Positions 58,882 to 64,000 of a DNA stretch of 64,000 nt are shown one piece after another (position 1 is the stretch's first letter; each line of letters begins with the position of its first letter). The translations under genes were made by a program, and so were the position numbers. Origin of the DNA: Craterilacuibacter sp. RT1T. GTDB lineage: Bacteria; Pseudomonadota; Gammaproteobacteria; Burkholderiales; Chromobacteriaceae. The notes under the pieces are model-generated. The model had not been told where the DNA came from and ran no database searches. It saw only the letters and a program-made list of their open reading frames with translations. The stretch lies in contig NZ_JAMFLI010000003.1 of assembly GCF_023502145.1 (NCBI RefSeq), forward strand, positions 62,001 through 126,000. The letters are read 5' to 3'.

Positions 58882-58915
58882 CGGCCCTGCCCCCGCATGG
58901 GAGCAGGGCCGTTTT
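58882..58915 (+). terminator. Terminator of livHMGF
   Basis: CGGCCCTGC and GCAGGGCCG pair around a 12-base loop and are followed by TTTT, 13 bases after the livF stop. Confidence 0.82.
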
Positions 58916-58976
58916 ACGTTTAAACAGGCGCCGGGCTTTGCTGCCGGCGCCTTGTCTTTAGTCTGGAGAGATGTGC

Positions 58977-59741
58977 GTGACGACTGCGCCGGGTGTGTTG
59001 TTCAATCAGGTTTTCGGGGCGCTGTTGCTGCCGCCGGTCAATTGCCTGCTGTTGGCCGGGTTTGGCTTTTGGCTGTTTCGGCGTAAAAAGCGGGGCGGGC
59101 TCGCCTTGCTTGTCCTCTCCATGTTGCTGCTGTATGCCTTTTCTACCCCGCGCATGGCGATAGCCCTGAATGCTGCACTGGAAAACCAGACCGTAGCCCG
59201 CCTTGCCGATGTACGCCAAAGCGGTGCCATTGTGGTGCTGGGGGGCGGCAAGAAGCCGGCCCCCGAATATGGTGAGAATGTACCGAGTGGCGACACGGCG
59301 GCGCGCTTGCGCTACGCCGTGCACCTGCATAAGGCCAGTACCGTGCCCTTATTGCTGACCGGCGGTGCACCCTTGGGCGGCGAGCCGGAAGCCTGGGTCA
59401 TGCAGCGCATGCTGTGGCGTGATTATGGGGTCAAGCCTTACTGGGTGGAGTCCGAGTCGCTCAATACCGAAGCCAATGCGCGATTGTCGGCGGCCATGCT
59501 GAAAAATGCCGGTGTAAAACGCATCACGCTGGTGACGCAAGCCTGGCACTTGCGCCGTGCCGTGCCCTTGTTCGAAGCGCAGGGGCTGGAGGTGGTGCCG
59601 GCACCGACCGGATTTACCCGTTACGACGGCGAGGGCATTATTTGGTATCTGCCATCGGGCCGTGCCATGCAGGAAACGCATCAGGCGCTACGCGAGTGGG
59701 TCGGCATGTTTTATCATGGCATCAGAAATTCTTTCTCCTGA
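58977..59741 (+). CDS. YdcF/SanA-family (DUF218) membrane protein
   Basis: 254 residues. Two N-terminal hydrophobic spans (VFGALLLPPVNCLLLAGFGF and LALLVLSMLLLYAF) anchor a DUF218 domain: GAIVVLGGGKKP, LLLTGGAPLGGEPEAWVMQR, WVESESLNTEANARLSA and ITLVTQAWHLRRAVPLFEAQ. This matches the ElyC/YdcF group linked to envelope biogenesis. GTG 58977 fits the GGAGAG site better than the ATG two codons earlier. It lies 10 bases before the CinA-N gene. Confidence 0.87.
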   Translation: MTTAPGVLFNQVFGALLLPPVNCLLLAGFGFWLFRRKKRGGLALLVLSMLLLYAFSTPRMAIALNAALENQTVARLADVRQSGAIVVLGGGKKPAPEYGENVPSGDTAARLRYAVHLHKASTVPLLLTGGAPLGGEPEAWVMQRMLWRDYGVKPYWVESESLNTEANARLSAAMLKNAGVKRITLVTQAWHLRRAVPLFEAQGLEVVPAPTGFTRYDGEGIIWYLPSGRAMQETHQALREWVGMFYHGIRNSFS

Positions 59742-59751
59742 GGTCATCAGC

Positions 59752-60516
59752 ATGAATGTAGGCGCGATCATTATTGGCGACGAGCTTTTGTCCGGCAAAC
59801 GCCAGGACAAGCATCTGGCGGCACTGATTGCCATGCTGGCCGAGCGCGGCATGAAGTTAGCGTGGGTTGAATATCTGGGGGATGATCCTGTGCGCCTGCA
59901 GGCCTCTTTGGTGCGCGCCTTTGCTAGTGGTGATCTGGTGTTCAGCTTTGGTGGTATCGGCGCGACACCGGACGATTACACCCGTCAGTGCGCGGCGGCT
60001 GCCCTGGGGGTGCCGCTGGCCATCCATCCCGAGGCGCGCACGATTATCGAAGGACGCTTTGGTGCCGAGGCCTATCCGCACCGTATCAATATGGGCAATA
60101 TCCCGGAAGGGGCGCGCCTGATCCCTAATCCGGTGAATCAGATGCCGGGCTTTTCTGTGGGAGATGTCCACTTTGTACCGGGCTTTCCTGCCATGGCTTG
60201 GCCCATGATTGCCTGGGTGCTGGATACGGCGTATCCGCAATTGAAAAACACCGTGCCCGATATCGAGCAAACGGTGATTGCGCTGGATGCACGCGAGGGT
60301 GATCTGATTACCTTGATGCAGGCTTTTACTGCCCGCTATCCGGCGCTGAGATTGTCCAGTCTGCCCAGTTTCGGTAGCGAGACTATCCCGCAGATGCATA
60401 TCGAGTTCGGCTTCAGTGGTCAGCCCGCACGGGTGGCGCAGGCCATGGGCGAATGGCGTAAAGCCTTGCAAGACGCCGGCTATGCTTTATGCGAGCGCGG
60501 CACGGTAAGCAATTGA
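59752..60516 (+). CDS. CinA N-terminal (MoaB/Mog-fold) domain protein
   Basis: 254 residues beginning MNVGAIIIGDELLSGKRQDK, the MoaB/Mog-like opening of CinA proteins. FSFGGIGATPDDYTRQCAAA is the molybdopterin-binding-type signature, and GNIPEGARLIPNPVNQMPGF the CinA-N block. The C-terminal nicotinamide-nucleotide amidohydrolase domain of full CinA is absent, and the length matches stand-alone YfaY-like proteins. GAGG before the ATG. Probably co-transcribed with the YdcF gene. Confidence 0.88.
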   Translation: MNVGAIIIGDELLSGKRQDKHLAALIAMLAERGMKLAWVEYLGDDPVRLQASLVRAFASGDLVFSFGGIGATPDDYTRQCAAAALGVPLAIHPEARTIIEGRFGAEAYPHRINMGNIPEGARLIPNPVNQMPGFSVGDVHFVPGFPAMAWPMIAWVLDTAYPQLKNTVPDIEQTVIALDAREGDLITLMQAFTARYPALRLSSLPSFGSETIPQMHIEFGFSGQPARVAQAMGEWRKALQDAGYALCERGTVSN

Positions 60517-60602
60517 ATCCATAGCGATGTATGAGGCTGAGTTAATTCAGCCTTGAAAGTCATGCAAAAGCCGGTTACGGTGGCAGCTTTTTGCGGCTTT
60601 TC

Positions 60603-61412
60603 ATGAAATTCTGCTTTATTCCCCTTATCAGTGCCTTGCTGGTCGCGTGCTCCGGTCAGGGTAATGCCGAAACAGCGGCGCTTGCCAAGACGGCACAAAC
60701 CACGCCCGTAGCCGCCATTTCGCTGACCGACCCTATCGTGCTGGTCAGCGGCAAGAACAGCGTCGGTCCGCGCGACTTCAATAACGCCAAAAAAGTGCTG
60801 CCTAGTGTTTTTAACGGTGAAGAAATCGATTTTTACTGTGGCTGCCCTTATACCGGCAAAACAATGGATCTGGCCTCCTGCGGCTATCAGCCGCGCAAAA
60901 ATGCCAACCGTGCCAGCCGTCTGGAGTGGGAGCATGTGGTGCCGGCCTGGGTGTTGGGCCATCAGCGCCAATGCTGGCAACAGGGCGGGCGCAAGAACTG
61001 CACCGCTAGCGACGATGTGTTCCGTATGGCCGAGGGTGATCTGGTGAACCTGGTGCCGGCGGTAGGCGAAGTCAATGGTGACCGCAGCAACTTCTCGTTC
61101 GGCGCCTGGACGCGGAGTCCCGAGCCCATGTATGGCCAGTGCCAGACGATCGTCGACTTCAAGGGTCGCCGCGCTCAGCCGCGTGAAGAGGTCAGGGGAC
61201 GCATTGCCCGTATCTATTTCTATATGCACGGCCGCTATGGCTTGAAAATGAGCAAGCAGGACACGCAGCTAATGTGCGCCTGGGCCAAGACCTATCCGGT
61301 CGATGCTTGGGAAAAGTCGCGCGATGCCCGTATTATCAAACTGCAAGGTAGCGGTAATGTCTTTGTACAGAACCCGCAGCAATTGGCTAGCGTGTGCGGC
61401 AAGCCGGCCTGA
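60603..61412 (+). CDS. endA: Endonuclease I family nuclease, predicted lipoprotein
   Basis: 269 residues. MKFCFIPLISALLVACSGQG is a lipoprotein signal with lipobox LVAC, so the enzyme is expected to be membrane-anchored outside the cytoplasm. The nuclease core has WEHVVPAWVLGHQRQCW (catalytic His) and EGDLVNLVPAVGEVNGDRSN, and several Cys that could pair. It degrades DNA in the periplasm or at the surface, with roles in nutrient DNA use or in limiting uptake. ATG 60603; a TTG four codons earlier is less likely. Confidence 0.92.
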   Translation: MKFCFIPLISALLVACSGQGNAETAALAKTAQTTPVAAISLTDPIVLVSGKNSVGPRDFNNAKKVLPSVFNGEEIDFYCGCPYTGKTMDLASCGYQPRKNANRASRLEWEHVVPAWVLGHQRQCWQQGGRKNCTASDDVFRMAEGDLVNLVPAVGEVNGDRSNFSFGAWTRSPEPMYGQCQTIVDFKGRRAQPREEVRGRIARIYFYMHGRYGLKMSKQDTQLMCAWAKTYPVDAWEKSRDARIIKLQGSGNVFVQNPQQLASVCGKPA

Positions 61413-61560
61413 TCGGGTCGTGTGCTTTAACCGGCCTACGCTGTTAAGGCGTGGGTCATGGCATATTTTACTCGCATGAGCTTCGCGTCACGGCTACCCC
61501 GGGTGCGCTGGTCTAGACTGAGTTCAGGCCATTTGAGCCTGACTATCAGGGAGGATAAGC

Positions 61561-62067
61561 ATGCGAGTGCCGGGATGCGGTGTTTTGGCCTTAGGGCTGG
61601 TATTGGCCATGACGGGTTGTGCCAATACGGGCGGGATGGGAAATTTGGGGGAGTTGGGCAATCTGGGTGCGCTGGAGAACCAGGGGCAAGGTGGCGGGGG
61701 GTATAACAACCCGCAACTGCGTTTTGGTCGTGTGGTTTCCATTTCGCCAGTCCAGATTCCAAGTGCCAGCCACTTGGGTATCGGCTCGGTGATAGGTGCT
61801 GTCGCCGGCGGACTGCTGGGGAGTCAGGTAGGTGGAGGGACGGGGCGTGATGTCGCGGCCGTACTGGGCGCACTGGGAGGCGGCTATCTGGGTAACAGGC
61901 TGGAGCAAAACCAGAACGCGCAGCCGCAAGCCGGCCAGTATGTGGTTGTCAGCCTGCAAAATGGCGTAAATGTCGGGGTGACCCAGCCTGCCAGTGGCCA
62001 GCTCTTTGTCGGGCAGAATGTGGTGATCGAGGGGAGTGGCAACGAGGCGCGTGTCGTGCCCCAATAG
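61561..62067 (+). CDS. Glycine-zipper outer-membrane lipoprotein (SlyB/Pcp-like)
   Basis: 168 residues. The signal ends in lipobox LAMTGC. After a Gly/Asn-rich linker comes FGRVVSISPVQI, then a glycine-zipper pair GIGSVIGAVAGGLLGSQVGG and AAVLGALGGGYLGNRL, and a C-terminal beta-like part (GQYVVVSLQNGVNVGVTQPA). The order matches SlyB/Pcp lipoproteins, which sit in the outer membrane. GGGAGG lies before the ATG. The 278-base gap after it holds no recognisable gene. Confidence 0.9.
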   Translation: MRVPGCGVLALGLVLAMTGCANTGGMGNLGELGNLGALENQGQGGGGYNNPQLRFGRVVSISPVQIPSASHLGIGSVIGAVAGGLLGSQVGGGTGRDVAAVLGALGGGYLGNRLEQNQNAQPQAGQYVVVSLQNGVNVGVTQPASGQLFVGQNVVIEGSGNEARVVPQ

Positions 62068-62345
62068 TTCGGTGTGGCCGTACGGGTATAAGCGCATGCC
62101 GTTCACCTGCACATGGTGGGCGGCTTTTTTATGGCCAATTGAGCGGGCTGGGTCAGGTGCAGTTTTTGCGGCAGGCTGTTTCCCCTGACAGGGAGTACTG
62201 TGGCGTGCTGGCACTAGCCAGCTAGGCGCGTGCTTATGCCCTTCTAATTGGCATGCACGGTAGGGATCGCGCATGATAAAATCGATGGCATAAATTTAAG
62301 CACAGCTTGCGCCTTGAGCGATCCCCTGTAAACACTGGAGTTTGT

Positions 62346-63554
62346 ATGAGCACTTCGATTTTCGCCGGCGTTGCGCTGGCTCCGCGTGATCCTATTCTTG
62401 GCCTGAACGAGGCTTATAACGCCGATGCGCGCGCAACCAAGGTTAATCTGGGCGTAGGCGTGTATTTTGACGAGAATGGCAAGATTCCATTGCTGTCTGC
62501 GGTGAAAGTTGCCGAGAAGGCGCGTCTGGAAGCCATGCCGCCACGCGGCTATCAGGCTATCGAGGGTAATGCCCAGTACAACCAGGCGGTACAAAAGCTG
62601 CTGCTAGGCGCAGACAGTGAATTGCTGGCCGCCGGCCGTGTCGTGACGGCACAGGCTCTGGGCGGCACCGGTGCACTGAAAATTGGTGCGGATTTTCTCA
62701 AGGGCCTGAAGGCCGATGCCAAGGTGTATATCAGCGATCCGTCGTGGGAAAACCACCGCGCGCTGTTCGAGGCGGCCGGTTTTGTCGTGGAAAACTACCC
62801 CTACTACGATGCGCAAACCCGTGGCGTGAACTTTGTTGCCATGAAAGCCTTCCTGCTGGGTCTGGCACCGGGTTCGGTCATCGTGCTGCATGCCTGCTGC
62901 CATAACCCGACGGGCGCCGATATGTCCGACGCGCAGTGGGCCGAAGTGGTGGATGTTTGTCGCGAGCGCGCTTTGGTGCCTTTCCTGGATATGGCATACC
63001 AAGGCTTTGCCGAGGGCATCGAGCCGGATGCCGTCGCTGTGCGCCTGTTCAGTGCCTCCGGTTTGCAGTTCTTCGTGTCCAGTTCCTTCTCCAAGAGTTT
63101 TTCCCTGTATGGCGAGCGTGTCGGTGCTTTGTCCATTATTACGGCGGACAAGGACGAGTCGGCGCGCGTGCTGTCGCAGCTTAAGCGCGTGATCCGCACC
63201 AACTATTCCAACCCGCCCATTCATGGCGGGGCGGTCGTTGCTGCGGTATTGAGCAGCCCAGAATTGCGCCAGATGTGGGAAGACGAGTTGGGCGGCATGC
63301 GGGTGCGCATTCGTGCGATGCGCGAGGGGCTGGTGTCGGCACTCAAGAGCAAGGGTGTCGCACAGGACTTCTCTTTTGTGACGGCTCAGCGCGGCATGTT
63401 CTCCTATACCGGTCTGAGTGCGGCGCAGGTTGAAGTCTTGCGTGCCGACTACGGCATTTACGCCGTTTCGACCGGCCGTATCTGTCTGGCTGCGTTGAAC
63501 CAGAATAATCTGGCTTATGTCGCCGATGCGATTGCGGAAGTCGTTAAAGGCTGA
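62346..63554 (+). CDS. tyrB: Aromatic amino acid/aspartate aminotransferase
   Basis: 402 residues of the aminotransferase Ia group (AspC/TyrB). RDPILGLNEAYNADARATKV, NLGVGVYFDENGKIPLL, HACCHNPTGADMS, LDMAYQGFAEG and the PLP Lys in SSSFSKSFSLYGERVGALS are clear. It transaminates tyrosine, phenylalanine and aspartate; which one dominates cannot be told. It may serve the last step of the aromatic pathway whose early genes are at 19798-23739. A strong terminator follows. Confidence 0.92.
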   Translation: MSTSIFAGVALAPRDPILGLNEAYNADARATKVNLGVGVYFDENGKIPLLSAVKVAEKARLEAMPPRGYQAIEGNAQYNQAVQKLLLGADSELLAAGRVVTAQALGGTGALKIGADFLKGLKADAKVYISDPSWENHRALFEAAGFVVENYPYYDAQTRGVNFVAMKAFLLGLAPGSVIVLHACCHNPTGADMSDAQWAEVVDVCRERALVPFLDMAYQGFAEGIEPDAVAVRLFSASGLQFFVSSSFSKSFSLYGERVGALSIITADKDESARVLSQLKRVIRTNYSNPPIHGGAVVAAVLSSPELRQMWEDELGGMRVRIRAMREGLVSALKSKGVAQDFSFVTAQRGMFSYTGLSAAQVEVLRADYGIYAVSTGRICLAALNQNNLAYVADAIAEVVKG

Positions 63555-63571
63555 TCGCCGCGATAGTCATG

Positions 63572-63606
63572 AAACAAAGCCGCCAGCAATGCTGGCGGCT
63601 TTGTTT
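63572..63606 (+). terminator. Terminator after tyrB
   Basis: AAACAAAGCCGCCAGC and its complement form a 16-base stem with loop AAT, ending in TTTT. Confidence 0.92.
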
Positions 63607-63653
63607 TGGTCTTCGGCTTACAATTCGTACAGGAATCTATGGCAGGAGGCCGT

Positions 63654-64000
63654 ATGGTAAACGCACCGTCCCTTATCGCCAGCGATGATGATCAGCGCTT
63701 GGCCGAGCTTAAGCGCATGAAGGCCATCGCACTGGCCTTGCTGGTGGGGGCGCTATTGCTGGTGTTGCTGGCGCACTGGCAGCACGACGCCCATCCCTTA
63801 TGGCCGTTTGTAGCCGCTTTTGCCGAGGCCGCGACAGTCGGTGCCATGGCTGACTGGTTTGCCGTAGTGGCGCTGTTTCGCCATCCGCTGGGGCTGCCAA
63901 TCTGGCATACGGCGATCATTCCGCAGAATAAGAGCCGTATTGCGCGCAATCTGGGCAGTTTCGTCGTGGAGCATTTCTTTACCTCGTCGGCCTTGCTGTC
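63654..64000 (+). CDS. DUF445 membrane protein, 5' part
   Basis: The gene runs off the window after about 115 codons. One N-terminal span (IALALLVGALLLVLLAHW) is followed by the DUF445 signature FAEAATVGAMADWFAVVALF, RHPLGLPIWHTAIIPQNKSR and IARNLGSFVVEHFF. Members are inner-membrane proteins of unknown function (YjiN-like). AGGAGG at 63644-63649 favours ATG 63654; an in-frame ATG at 63639 is possible. Confidence 0.88.
   Translation, partial: MVNAPSLIASDDDQRLAELKRMKAIALALLVGALLLVLLAHWQHDAHPLWPFVAAFAEAATVGAMADWFAVVALFRHPLGLPIWHTAIIPQNKSRIARNLGSFVVEHFFTSSALL

Overview
The window reads as a densely packed chromosomal segment of a Gram-negative betaproteobacterium. A member of the Neisseriales (Chromobacteriaceae-like) is the best guess, judged from protein style and gene neighbourhoods; no rRNA or other marker here proves it. 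Almost all DNA is housekeeping or metabolic. I see no CRISPR array, prophage, plasmid or secretion cluster. The only mobile DNA is a decayed, 5'-truncated IS5-family element.

Layout. 1-3358: histidine utilisation cluster on the minus strand (hutC-hutI-hutG-hutU, with hutU cut by the window edge) and a perfect HutC-type palindrome before hutI. 3545-4936: a soluble chemoreceptor with its sensor domain at the C-terminus. 5137-14733: information processing (alaS, recX, recA, hrcA, mltB, dnaX, ybaB, recR). 14940-19634: a 59-residue Arg-rich protein, a MASE3-PAS-GGDEF-EAL protein, and an MFS permease coupled to a 37-residue membrane peptide. 19798-24195: an aromatic amino acid cluster (pheA, a LOG-family gene, hisC-type aminotransferase, type I-beta DAHP synthase) followed by an OsmC protein. 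24391-30144: an EamA permease, an RluF-like pseudouridine synthase, an unknown 330-residue protein, a phosphodiesterase-fold protein and rhlE.

30175-34015: a Tat-signal aminotransferase, a hydroxypyruvate isomerase/tartronate semialdehyde reductase pair, and a protein resembling the AcrVA2-like family. 34093-38288: an FtsK translocase with a single membrane anchor, two very small genes, and a TRIC/glycine-transporter-family protein under a tandem glycine riboswitch. 38364-39384: the IS5 remnant and tRNA-Ser(UGA). 39455-48004: recN, nadK, a CHASE-type sensor kinase with its FixJ-like regulator, msrA, a DUF1653 protein, a degenerate HD-GYP protein and dusC. 48310-54908: pepD and the arginine succinyltransferase genes astC-aruF-aruG-astD. 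55354-64000: livHMGF, a YdcF-family protein, a CinA-N protein, a secreted endonuclease I lipoprotein, a glycine-zipper lipoprotein, tyrB and the start of a DUF445 protein.

Amino acid catabolism and transport form a theme: Hut for histidine, AST for arginine, PepD for dipeptides, Liv for branched-chain amino acids and a glycine-sensing switch. Together they suggest an organism living largely on amino acids and peptides. The points most worth following are the AcrVA2-like chromosomal protein, the inverted soluble chemoreceptor, the exported aminotransferase, the riboswitch-controlled transporter, the HD-GYP protein lacking its HD pair, and several tiny genes with good ribosome binding sites.
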